Shown piece by piece: positions 1-7,029 of a stretch of 64,000 bases of DNA. The translations under genes were made by a program, and so were the position numbers. The notes beneath the pieces are model-generated. The model was given only the letters and a program-made list of their open reading frames with translations. It was not told the origin of the DNA and did no database searches. Within the stretch, counting starts at the first letter, position 1; each line of letters opens with the position of its first letter. The DNA comes from an uncultured Verrucomicrobia subdivision 3 bacterium (lineage in GTDB: Bacteria; Verrucomicrobiota; Verrucomicrobiia; Limisphaerales; UBA11358), in assembly GCA_903922735.1 (NCBI GenBank), contig CAIXUZ010000062.1, positions 1 through 64,000 on the forward strand, given 5' to 3'.

Positions 1-1
1 A

Positions 2-244
2 TCCGATAGGCTAGCCTCAACTGAACATTTGGAGCGCTGGGTAAATTTTATTGAAGTGAACGGGAAAGCGCTGACCGCTGAATTTAACCGCAAAAAAATC
101 CTGAACGACCTGGACACCTCAATCCGCATCACTGGCTGGGCATATCGACAGACTTTTGAGGCTAACGGCATGAACTGGATCAAAGGAAATCAATTGCAGC
201 CGTTGACTTCTGAATGGGAAAATATTTTGGCGAAGCTGAACTGA
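2..244 (+). CDS. C-terminal part of an unknown protein (left edge)
   Basis: The frame is open from the window edge to a TGA at 242-244, so this is the C-terminal end of a longer gene; a TTG at 29 would give 71 residues but there is no reason to prefer it. The visible part is a soluble, mixed-charge segment with three Trp-containing stretches and no membrane segment or recognisable motif. I do not recognise the family. It lies in the AT-richer stretch to the left of the tRNA-Gln gene together with an integrase, so it is probably cargo of the integrative element. It is followed by 129 nt without a gene and then by a convergent small gene. Confidence 0.5.
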   Translation, partial: SDRLASTEHLERWVNFIEVNGKALTAEFNRKKILNDLDTSIRITGWAYRQTFEANGMNWIKGNQLQPLTSEWENILAKLN

Positions 245-281
245 AAAGAATGACTAGTGTAGCCTCCAGCATCCGGAAAGC

Positions 282-302
282 GACCCCTAAAATATGCCTC
301 TC
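282..302 (+). repeat. 21-nt motif shared with 22961-22982
   Basis: The stretch begins GACCCCT and ends TATGCCTCTC. A near copy, with one substitution and one extra base, is at 22961-22982, at the end of the second gene of the HTH trio. Beyond this core the two loci do not align well by eye. It could be a trace of a common mobile element or chance. Confidence 0.35.
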
Positions 303-373
303 GACCAATGAAGACCGGGTTGAATTCGTGATGGGAAATTGACCAGGCTCAGAGCTAGGCCGCCATCATTATT

Positions 374-727
374 TTATCCCACCTTTTGAGGATTCTGCGG
401 AAGGGGAGGGTGCTTAACGTCTCGCTCGAAATATCTTTTCAGAGCCCCATCACAATAGTTTTTGTGCGTTCGATACACCTCGTTATGTTCCGTTGGCACA
501 CCATTCTTGCACAACCATTCTGCGATATCCCGATACGTAAAGCCTTTTTCCTCGTGAAGCTTAGAAATTACCTCCGCATATTCTTCAATACGTTTCCGTT
601 TTGGCTCACGCTCTGCAATTTCGATCAAAGAGAGAGGTGGAGGATACTGTGCCGCGGTGCTCGATGTTGGTTGAGACTTTACTGGTTGATGCTGGTTGCC
701 AAAGATTTTTGCTTGTTGATCTTTCAT
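374..727 (-). CDS. small helix-turn-helix-like protein of the integrative element
   Basis: A 117-residue protein if translated from the ATG at 727; the frame stays open upstream to 850, but that extension reads as junk. The N-terminal 45 residues are Gln/Pro/Ser-rich and probably disordered. Residues about 50-100 are rich in Lys, Arg and Glu and contain a stretch (KGFTYRDIAEWL followed by a short turn and another helix) that looks like a helix-turn-helix. The tail is Pro-rich. It is encoded on the same strand as, and downstream of, the integrase, where small DNA-binding excision or control proteins of integrative elements are often found. The role is inference; no specific family is recognised. 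Confidence 0.5.
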   Translation of the reverse strand: MKDQQAKIFGNQHQPVKSQPTSSTAAQYPPPLSLIEIAEREPKRKRIEEYAEVISKLHEEKGFTYRDIAEWLCKNGVPTEHNEVYRTHKNYCDGALKRYFERDVKHPPLPQNPQKVG

Positions 728-981
728 ATTCTGGAATATGACACGAACAAACGAACAAATCAACATATAAACAAGACGAACAAACCGAACACTTGTCAGA
801 ACCCACACCAACCGCTCGCTTGAATTATCCCAACTTGAACATCTCGCCAATGTGAAAAAATCTTCCTGGTGTATGCGATTCCACGTCTAACTGACTTCCG
901 ACGCCATGAACTGCACTCACGCCCACACTAGCTAAATTTAAGGTCGGCTTGCTTCTGGGGAAGTTAAAAGCACCGAAAAAG

Positions 982-2244
982 TTACTCAGTTTTCCTCGGC
1001 ATTACGGCAAACCACTTTTCTGCCTCTGCTTTTGTAGCGAGACCTTTGTAATGCTGATGAATCATGGCTGGCGAATTACCTGCTTGTTGAGCGGTCAGGT
1101 TTTCATTGGCGTGAAGGGCGAAATGGTAGGTGCAGAAAGCGTGACGAAAGCCATTGCGACGAACAGGAATATTAAGTTCATTACGCAAATCAGTAATCGT
1201 CTGATGGAGTGTATCTCTGCATTTGTCGTAAATCAGCCCCTTGCTCTTTTTATATTTTTTAAGCCAAGAAGTCAGAGCAGGGCAGATGCTCACCAATCTG
1301 CGAGAACGAGTCTTTGCTTTTTGCGCCGTGATTTCAATATGGTCTGCAACCTGCCATACATCAGCCCACTCCAGCCTAAATATTTCTTCCTGACGCAATC
1401 CAGCAAGCCCACCCAATGCCAGAACGGGTAGCAGCGATTTGTAATCAGGATTTGTCCGGCAGCGATTCAACATTTTCTGTAGCTCGTTTGGGCGATAAAA
1501 TTCAATATCCTCAATGTCAGCCTTTTCAACAGTCAGGCTTTCGGCTTCCAATAAACGATGGTTTTGTTGCAAGTAGTCACGTTTTACGCACCACTTAAGA
1601 AACATTTTTATGGCACCGCGATAGTGATTTCTGGATTTGGCAGCAAGATCCTTGTGAGTTGCCATGAATACATTGATATGTTCCTTCGTTATTCCTGAAA
1701 CATTTGTTGATGGGAACGACCCTGCAAATTCACGCAACCACAAGGAAACCATGTAGGCATAATTTTTAGATAATTGAGCGCGCTTCCCGTCTTTGGATTC
1801 GGTTAGAAGTTGCCTTTGCCCGATAAATTCTTCAACGGCTTTGGAGACATCCATTTCCTTAACGACCCCTATTGACTGCTGGTATGCGTCAATCACTTCG
1901 CCAAGGTTGCGACCTTTCAGTTTGGCCGATGCATCAGCAAATTCAGACACCGCTGCCAAAAGGGATATACGACGCCCAATTGTGTGCTGTAAAATCGTCA
2001 GGCGCTCGTAGGCTGCGAGAGCATCACTTGACTGGCCGGCGGTGAGGGCAGAAGCAACTGATCCACCATGCAATTCTTCAGCCTTTTTTTCAGCAGCCGC
2101 TTTTGCTTCCGAATATTTGGCAAAGTGCTCCATCTTGCGTTTGCCGGCCACCCGATAAACCAGGCGGTAGAAAGGGTAGGATTTCTTCTTGCCGTAGATT
2201 TTAACCTCGGTTCCGCGATGCGAGATGGTCTTTGGAAACCTCAT
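982..2244 (-). CDS. tyrosine recombinase / phage-type integrase
   Basis: Site-specific recombinase that would integrate and excise the element at the neighbouring tRNA-Gln gene. The chosen start is the ATG at 2244, giving 420 residues; the open frame runs further upstream but reads through the tRNA, so it is not coding there. Residues about 130-235 look like a SAM-like core-binding domain, followed by the catalytic domain. Visible catalytic parts are Arg in GLRQEE, a Lys/Arg-rich beta-hairpin (KAKTRSRR), NGFRHAF in the HxxR region (His replaced by Asn), GNS where many members have GHS, and the nucleophile Tyr in HQHY at about residue 399. Loss of both His residues is probably a subfamily trait rather than decay, because the fold is otherwise intact. 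The gene reads away from the tRNA 3' end, the usual arrangement for tRNA-targeting islands. Confidence 0.9.
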   Translation of the reverse strand: MRFPKTISHRGTEVKIYGKKKSYPFYRLVYRVAGKRKMEHFAKYSEAKAAAEKKAEELHGGSVASALTAGQSSDALAAYERLTILQHTIGRRISLLAAVSEFADASAKLKGRNLGEVIDAYQQSIGVVKEMDVSKAVEEFIGQRQLLTESKDGKRAQLSKNYAYMVSLWLREFAGSFPSTNVSGITKEHINVFMATHKDLAAKSRNHYRGAIKMFLKWCVKRDYLQQNHRLLEAESLTVEKADIEDIEFYRPNELQKMLNRCRTNPDYKSLLPVLALGGLAGLRQEEIFRLEWADVWQVADHIEITAQKAKTRSRRLVSICPALTSWLKKYKKSKGLIYDKCRDTLHQTITDLRNELNIPVRRNGFRHAFCTYHFALHANENLTAQQAGNSPAMIHQHYKGLATKAEAEKWFAVMPRKTE

Positions 2245-2324
2245 TTTGGGGTCCACTAATTCCAGCCCATTCTGTGCGCTATTTGTGCGGGGGTCAAGAA
2301 AACCCTCATTTTCATTTGAAAATG

Positions 2325-2350
2325 TGGTTGTCCGACATGGATTCGAACCA
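2325..2350. other. probable attachment site (tRNA-Gln 3' end)
   Basis: Tyrosine integrases of this type commonly recombine in the T-arm/acceptor end of a tRNA gene and rebuild the tRNA on insertion. The integrase starts 80 nt beyond the tRNA 3' end and the element lies to the left. The matching direct repeat at the far end is not found in the 2.3 kb visible, so it should lie outside the window. Exact ends are inferred. Confidence 0.4.
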
Positions 2351-2398
2351 TGACTAAAGCCTCCAAAGAGCTCTGTGCTACCATTACACCATCGGACA
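2325..2398 (-). tRNA. tRNA-Gln (anticodon TTG)
   Basis: A full cloverleaf can be drawn on the minus strand: acceptor TGTCCGA pairing with TCGGACA, D-arm with GTGTAATGGTAGCAC, anticodon loop CTTTGGA giving TTG, T-arm CATGG-TTCGAAT-CCATG, discriminator A and an encoded CCA at 2327-2325. Length is 74 nt including CCA. Its 3' end faces the integrase gene, with about 80 nt between them, which marks it as the integration target. Confidence 0.93.
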
Positions 2399-2408
2399 AT
2401 GGGTTGAT

Positions 2409-2437
2409 AAAATAGTTTTTTTTCTGCGCCGCGCAAA
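2409..2437 (-). promoter_or_regulatory. weak promoter for tRNA-Gln
   Basis: Reading the minus strand, TATTTT at 2414-2409 lies 10 nt before the tRNA and TTTGCG at 2437-2432 lies 17 nt further upstream. Spacing is ideal but the -35 matches poorly, so this is a guess from position. Confidence 0.3.
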
Positions 2438-2664
2438 GCGAAAACTCGCAGCGGGCGATGGTTTTCTCAAAAACTCTTCCGGTGTTTGCCGCCTGAGCCT
2501 TTCTGGAAGCCAGGCAACTTAAGGGAGCAATTCATGCCGCTTGACATCCATAATTACCTCTGTCAAATCTGGCCTTCAGCATGAATAAACTCGTAAAACA
2601 AGCTTTTTGCAATCATCAGGAGTCAATTGAAAACTTGGCTTCAGAACCAGCAACGTCACCAGCC

Positions 2665-3855
2665 ATGCTAAGCACGCCTGTTTTTGGCGGCTTGCTCCGC
2701 TTGTGCCCGCTGCTTGTGGCTCTGTGTTTATCGTCAGTCTGGGCGTCTGCCCGAGAAGGCACGGAATGGATGACGAGTTATTGGTATAACGCCAATGACA
2801 CCAAACTGCCGCGCGTGCTGCTTGTGGGCGACTCCATTTGCAATGGCTATCAACCATTCGTCCGTGATGAACTCGCCGGAACCGTCAATGTTTCCTTCTA
2901 TGCGACTTCCAAATGTGTCAGCGACCCCACGTATTTAAAGGCGCTCGCGTTCATGCTGGAGGAATACGATTACCAGGTGGTTCATTTCAACAACGGACTC
3001 CACAGTCTGTCAACCGAATCCAAGGCGTGGGAAAGCAGTCTGATCGCCGCGTTGAACCTGATCAAAGAGAAGGGCAAGGGTGCGAAAATCATCTGGGCTA
3101 CATCCACTCCGCTAAAAGACCCGGCCCGAACCGCAAAGGCCAAAGAACTCAACCTCATTGCCAACCGGGTCATGCAGGCCAGCCGCATTCCCATTGATGA
3201 CCTCTTTACCCTCATGGATCCGCTCGACCGAAACGTTTATTGGAACGATACCTACCACTTCAGAGAAGATGCCAGGAAAATGCAAGCCAAACAAGTTGCC
3301 GATCAAGTGCGAGCGGCACTTGGTGCCAGAAAGGCTTCAGCCGTTGAAGCCCAGGCAGCGCTGGCGGCTGCCGCATCAGAAACCGGCCCCAACGGGAAAA
3401 TAGCGGCCACCACCGATGTGCCTGATGCACTTGCAAACCCAGGGTTTGAAGGAACTGGCGGATGGAGCATCTATCCTCCCGCCCCGGCAAAAGGTTTCAT
3501 GGAAATTACCGCCGAGAACCCCCATTCCGGGGCCAAAGCCGCAAAACTCACCGTTAATTCGCCGGGATTGCAATTCTACCAGCCCAAGCCAAAGCTTGAG
3601 GCGGGAGCGACTTACACACTGAAATACTGGGCGCGTGCCGCATCTCTCTCCAGCGTGGGGGTCTTTCTGCGCACCACCAAACCTCCTTATCAATTTTACG
3701 GCAAAAGCACCGGCAAATTGGAGGCAACCTGGCAGGAATACCAGACCTCATTCACCCTCCCCGCCGATTTCACTCCGGCCGATCACACGCTCATTTTTGA
3801 GTTTCCAGCGCAAGGCACCTATTGGTTTGATGACCTCAGCTTCTCCAAGCCGTAG
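2665..3855 (+). CDS. secreted SGNH/GDSL hydrolase with C-terminal carbohydrate-binding-like domain
   Basis: Start ATG at 2665 is preferred over 2581 because it places a typical signal peptide (hydrophobic core, ending VWASA) at the N-terminus; the protein is then 396 residues. Residues about 45-235 form an SGNH hydrolase: block I GDSIC with nucleophile Ser at about 57, and a C-terminal Asp-x-x-His (DTYH, about 195-198). An Ala-rich linker follows, then a jelly-roll-like domain of about 150 residues (NPGFEG...GWS, ending YWFDDLSF), as in CBM4/9-type binding modules. Family members are carbohydrate esterases or related hydrolases; the substrate here is unknown. It stands alone between tRNA-Gln and rpmE. 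A second SGNH-like protein is at the other end of the window. Confidence 0.8.
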   Translation: MLSTPVFGGLLRLCPLLVALCLSSVWASAREGTEWMTSYWYNANDTKLPRVLLVGDSICNGYQPFVRDELAGTVNVSFYATSKCVSDPTYLKALAFMLEEYDYQVVHFNNGLHSLSTESKAWESSLIAALNLIKEKGKGAKIIWATSTPLKDPARTAKAKELNLIANRVMQASRIPIDDLFTLMDPLDRNVYWNDTYHFREDARKMQAKQVADQVRAALGARKASAVEAQAALAAAASETGPNGKIAATTDVPDALANPGFEGTGGWSIYPPAPAKGFMEITAENPHSGAKAAKLTVNSPGLQFYQPKPKLEAGATYTLKYWARAASLSSVGVFLRTTKPPYQFYGKSTGKLEATWQEYQTSFTLPADFTPADHTLIFEFPAQGTYWFDDLSFSKP

Positions 3856-4038
3856 CCAGCCGCCGTTTGCAATCAGGGAAATGCGAAGTCACAACCGTCC
3901 CGCCAAGGTCATCGTACGTATTTTTGGAAACCGCCTGACGGTTTCACGGCCGGTGATGTTTTGGTTGGACGAATCAAAGACAATCCAAATTCCCGCTTGT
4001 AATCCATCGGCTGGCTGATATTCTGTCCGACCAATTTT

Positions 4039-4284
4039 ATGAAGACGGACATTCATCCGAAATATGTGGACGCCGAAATCCGCTGCGCCTGTGGCAACGT
4101 GATTAAGACCCGTTCCACCAAGCAAACCATCATCGTTGGTATCTGTAACGTTTGCCATCCGTTTTACACGGGCCAGCAGAAGTTTGTGGATACCGCCGGG
4201 CGCGTGGACAAGTTCCAACAGCGCGCCGCCAAGACGGCCGCCGCCGCCGAAGCCTTCGCCACGAAGAAAAAGAAAAAAGTATAG
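4039..4284 (+). CDS. rpmE: 50S ribosomal protein L31 (zinc-binding form)
   Basis: An 81-residue basic protein with the bL31 signature: MKTDIHPKY start, four zinc-ligand cysteines at 16, 18, 36 and 39 (CAC and CNVC), CHPFYTG, and the [11 protein letters not shown] segment. The Cys-containing form is the zinc-requiring version, so a Cys-free paralogue may exist elsewhere for zinc starvation. The tail is lysine-rich (ending KKKKKV), longer than in most members. It is followed by a strong intrinsic terminator and then by prfA; rpmE next to prfA is a recurrent bacterial arrangement. No Shine-Dalgarno site is evident before the ATG. Confidence 0.96.
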   Translation: MKTDIHPKYVDAEIRCACGNVIKTRSTKQTIIVGICNVCHPFYTGQQKFVDTAGRVDKFQQRAAKTAAAAEAFATKKKKKV

Positions 4285-4297
4285 CTTTCTGCCCAAC

Positions 4298-4346
4298 GCC
4301 GCCCGCAGCGCCGGAATTTTCCGGGGTTGCGGGCGGCTTGTTTTTT
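4298..4346 (+). terminator. intrinsic terminator after rpmE
   Basis: A perfect 10-bp stem (GCCGCCCGCA at 4298-4307 with TGCGGGCGGC at 4328-4337) is followed by TTGTTTTTT. It lies 14 nt after the rpmE stop. Confidence 0.85.
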
Positions 4347-4348
4347 AG

Positions 4349-4434
4349 CCACGGAGGCACACCGATAAACCCAGATCCCTTTGTGCCACCCGTGGCGGTT
4401 TTGCTTATCCGTGTTTATCTGTGGTTGAATTAAA
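4349..4434. repeat. degenerate intergenic repeat of the ATCCGTGTTTATCTGTGG type
   Basis: Two diverged, oppositely oriented copies of a word-like sequence fill the gap between the rpmE terminator and prfA. One reads GCCACGGAGGCAC then CCGATAAACCCAGA. The other, on the complement, reads AACCACAGATAAACACGG. Sequences like this are scattered through many intergenic regions in Verrucomicrobiota and related bacteria; this family statement is from memory. Confidence 0.45.
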
Positions 4435-5508
4435 TTGGACTTAAAACCGCACATCGAAAAAATCCGCCAGCGCTTTGCCGAGGTTGAATCCTTGTTGAGC
4501 GCGCCGGAGGCTTTTGCCCAGCCGCAGCGGGCGCAGGAGCTGGGCCGGGAATACGCGCGGCTCAAGGAACTCGTCGCCACCGGCTCCGCTTATCTCCGAG
4601 TCGTGGACGAACTCGCCGGCAATCGCGAATTGCTCCAATCCGGCGACGCGGAAATGGCTGCGCTGGCCAGGGAGGAAATCGTGCGGCTCGAACCCGAGGA
4701 GCAAAAGCTCGGCCAACAGATGCGTTTTGGTCTGGTGCCGCCGGAGCCGAGCGATTCGCGCAACACCATCATCGAAATTCGTGCCGGCGCGGGCGGCTCG
4801 GAATCCGCGCTGTTCGCCGCCGATTTGTATCGGATGTATTCGCGCTATTGCGAAGCGCGCGGCTGGAAGGCCGAGACGCTGGACTCCAATCCGTCCGACC
4901 TGGGCGGCTTCAAGGAAATCATTTTTCAAGTCAGCGGCACGGATGTTTTCAAGCGGCTGAAATACGAGAGCGGTGTTCACCGCGTCCAGCGCGTGCCCGC
5001 GACCGAGGCGCAGGGCCGCATTCACACCAGCACCTGTACCGTGGCCGTGATGCCCGAGGCGGAGGAAGTGGATGTGGAAATCAAACCCGACGAAATCGAG
5101 GTGAACGTCTGCCGGGCGTCCGGCAAGGGCGGGCAGGGCGTGAACACCACCGATTCCGCCGTGCAAATCATCCACAAGCCCACCGGTATGATCGTGCGCT
5201 GCGCCGACCAGCGTTCGCAGCAGAAAAACAAGTTGCAAGCGATGACCGTCTTGCGCTCGCGCCTGCTCGACATCAAAGTCGCCGAGGAGAACGCCAAATA
5301 CGCCGCGTTCCGCAAAGACCAGGTCGGCACCGGCGAACGCAGCGAAAAAATCCGCACCTACAATTTCCCGCAGAACCGCGTCACCGACCACCGCATCGAG
5401 CTGACGCTCTACAATCTCTCGGTTTTCATCGAGGGGTACTTGGATCAACTGATTGACCCGCTGATGACCCAACACATGGAGCGGCGATTGGCCATGGTGG
5501 CGATATGA
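4435..5508 (+). CDS. prfA: peptide chain release factor 1
   Basis: Class I release factor that recognises UAA/UAG and triggers peptidyl-tRNA hydrolysis. The 357-residue length is normal. The anticodon-like PAT tripeptide is at 188-190, identifying RF1 rather than RF2 (which has SPF), and the GGQ catalytic motif is at 232-234 in KGGQGVNTTDSAV. The RIHTST and VAVMPEAEEV segments are typical. The start is a TTG at 4435; no ATG or Shine-Dalgarno site is visible nearby, but the N-terminus (DLKPHIEKI) fits the family. It overlaps the next gene by ATGA (5505-5508), so the three genes 4435-6958 form a translationally coupled operon. Confidence 0.97.
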   Translation: MDLKPHIEKIRQRFAEVESLLSAPEAFAQPQRAQELGREYARLKELVATGSAYLRVVDELAGNRELLQSGDAEMAALAREEIVRLEPEEQKLGQQMRFGLVPPEPSDSRNTIIEIRAGAGGSESALFAADLYRMYSRYCEARGWKAETLDSNPSDLGGFKEIIFQVSGTDVFKRLKYESGVHRVQRVPATEAQGRIHTSTCTVAVMPEAEEVDVEIKPDEIEVNVCRASGKGGQGVNTTDSAVQIIHKPTGMIVRCADQRSQQKNKLQAMTVLRSRLLDIKVAEENAKYAAFRKDQVGTGERSEKIRTYNFPQNRVTDHRIELTLYNLSVFIEGYLDQLIDPLMTQHMERRLAMVAI

Positions 5509-6380
5509 CCAATTCCTTTCGACGTTGGTTTATAGTCACTTCTTCCTTCACCGGCGCAGGAATCATTCTCGGACTGATCTTTTCCTGGCTCGTTGGCGGT
5601 GCGCTGTGTGCCCGGGCAAATCATCCGGTTTCGCCGCCAATTGATTTGGCCGTGGAGGACGTTGCCTTTCACAGTGAAAGCGGGTCGACCATAAAAGGAT
5701 GGCTGGTCAATTCAACCACGAATCGCGGTGTAATAATTTTACAGCACGGCATCCATGCGGATAAATCAACGCTCGTCAACCGCGCAAAATTATTTTCACA
5801 GGCCGGTTATGCGGTGCTGCTTTTTGATTTTCAGGCCCACGGCGAAAGTATCGGCAAGAGAATCACCATGGGATTTCTCGAGAGTCGCGATTCACAGGCC
5901 GCCGTGGATTTTGTCAAAAAACGGTTTCCAGGAAAGCCGATTGCCGTCCTCGGCGTTTCTCTCGGAGCAGCGGCGGCGGCTTTGGCGAATCCGCCGCTGG
6001 ATGTTCAGGCACTGGTTTTAGAGATGCCTTTTTCCACGGTCGTCGAAGCCACCAAAGATCGAATCGAACTGCGACTCAGCTCGTGTGCCCGGATTTTGTC
6101 GCCGTTATTGACCCTGCAAATCCCGCTCCGCACCGGCTGTGCGGTGGATGACTTGCGCCCAATGATCAGCGTCGAAAAAATTACCGTGCCAAAGCTGTTT
6201 CTCCACGGCACCGAAGATCGCGAGACAAAGTTCAGCGAGGCAAAAGATATTTTCGCCCATGCTGCCGCGCCGAAAACGTTGGTTTCATTTTTGGGCGCGC
6301 GCCACGAAGATTTTCTCCAGTTTGACCCGATAAAATATAAACCCTTAGTCTTAAATTTTCTGGCAGACCATTTGAAATGA
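5505..6380 (+). CDS. membrane-anchored alpha/beta hydrolase
   Basis: A 291-residue protein with one N-terminal membrane segment (about residues 8-35) and an alpha/beta-hydrolase domain outside or at the membrane face. The nucleophile elbow GVSLG is at 150-154 (Ser152), the acid is probably Asp238 in GTEDRE, and the base His267 in ARHEDF. The oxyanion-loop region QHGIHAD is at about 80-86. It resembles the BAAT/DUF1749-like esterase and lipase relatives such as YqkD/Bem46 proteins; the substrate is unknown. The start overlaps prfA by ATGA and the stop overlaps the next gene in the same way. Confidence 0.85.
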   Translation: MTNSFRRWFIVTSSFTGAGIILGLIFSWLVGGALCARANHPVSPPIDLAVEDVAFHSESGSTIKGWLVNSTTNRGVIILQHGIHADKSTLVNRAKLFSQAGYAVLLFDFQAHGESIGKRITMGFLESRDSQAAVDFVKKRFPGKPIAVLGVSLGAAAAALANPPLDVQALVLEMPFSTVVEATKDRIELRLSSCARILSPLLTLQIPLRTGCAVDDLRPMISVEKITVPKLFLHGTEDRETKFSEAKDIFAHAAAPKTLVSFLGARHEDFLQFDPIKYKPLVLNFLADHLK

Positions 6381-6958
6381 AACCCGCTGAAATTAAACCC
6401 CAAGGCCTAATCTTCGACTGCGACGGCACGCTGGCCGACACCATGCCGCTGCATTGGCACGCATGGCAGATGATCACGCAGCGCCACAACCTGCATTTTC
6501 CCGAAGACCGTTTTTATTCGCTTGGCGGCGTGCCGTCGCGTGACATCCTGAAAATGCTGGCGGAGGAACAAGGCCGTTCATTGGATCACATCGCCGTCGC
6601 GCACGAAAAGGAAAATGCCTATCTGCCACTGATGTCGCGGGTCGGGCCGATTCATGAGGTGGTGGAAATCGCCCGGGCGAACCACGGCAAAATTCCCATG
6701 GCCGTCGCCTCCGGTGGCACGCAGACAATTATTTGTGACGTGCTGGAACATTTGAAAATCCGGCATCTCTTTGCCGCCGTGGTGACGAGCGAAATGGTGA
6801 AAAACCAGAAGCCCGCGCCGGATATTTTTCTGGAAGCCGCGCGTCGCATCGGTGTGGAACCACAATTCTGCCGCGCCTACGAGGACACCGATCTCGGCTT
6901 GGCCGCCATCCGCGCCGCCGGCATGGACGCCGTGGATGTGCGCAAGCTGCGTGGGTGA
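6377..6958 (+). CDS. HAD-family sugar-phosphate phosphatase (YqaB/beta-phosphoglucomutase type)
   Basis: A 193-residue haloacid-dehalogenase enzyme with a helical cap. Motif I is IFDCDGTLAD (Asp14 nucleophile, Asp16), motif II is VASGG, motif III is the Lys in KNQKPAPDIF, motif IV is YEDTDLGLAA. LADTMPLHWHAW is very like YqaB (fructose-1-phosphate phosphatase) and beta-phosphoglucomutase. The choice between phosphatase and mutase cannot be made from sequence. It is the last gene of the prfA operon and converges with the minus-strand partner-switching operon 72 nt downstream. Confidence 0.88.
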   Translation: MKPAEIKPQGLIFDCDGTLADTMPLHWHAWQMITQRHNLHFPEDRFYSLGGVPSRDILKMLAEEQGRSLDHIAVAHEKENAYLPLMSRVGPIHEVVEIARANHGKIPMAVASGGTQTIICDVLEHLKIRHLFAAVVTSEMVKNQKPAPDIFLEAARRIGVEPQFCRAYEDTDLGLAAIRAAGMDAVDVRKLRG

Positions 6959-6975
6959 AGGGATTCTGGCGGCTG

Positions 6976-6990
6976 CCGGCTGGCTGCCGG
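6976..6990. terminator. possible bidirectional hairpin between convergent operons
   Basis: CCGGC-TGGCT-GCCGG forms a short GC stem in the 71-nt gap between the HAD gene and the convergent GT26-STAS gene. There is no good U-run, so a terminator role is weakly supported. Confidence 0.25.
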
Positions 6991-7029
6991 TAAATATGTT
7001 TTCGCTTCAGGAAATGGTACGCGCCGCGT

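Noticed and set aside
29-244. Complete 71-codon gene starting at the TTG at 29
   Set aside because: The frame is open to the window edge, so a truncated longer gene is more likely than a start at this TTG.
1-2325. Second copy of the tRNA-Gln 3' end as left attachment site
   Set aside because: I compared the visible left flank with the 3' 25 nt of the tRNA and found no match, so the other end must lie outside the window.
2245-2436. N-terminal extension of the integrase through the tRNA gene
   Set aside because: The open frame runs through the tRNA-Gln gene; the ATG at 2244 gives the normal integrase start.
3915-3945. AAACCG-CCTGA-CGGTTT hairpin after the SGNH gene as terminator
   Set aside because: A 6-bp stem without any T-run downstream; insufficient to call a terminator.
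4441-5475. 344-codon open frame opposite prfA
   Set aside because: Antisense of a conserved gene; RF1 motifs are intact on the plus strand and the antisense protein has no recognisable feature.
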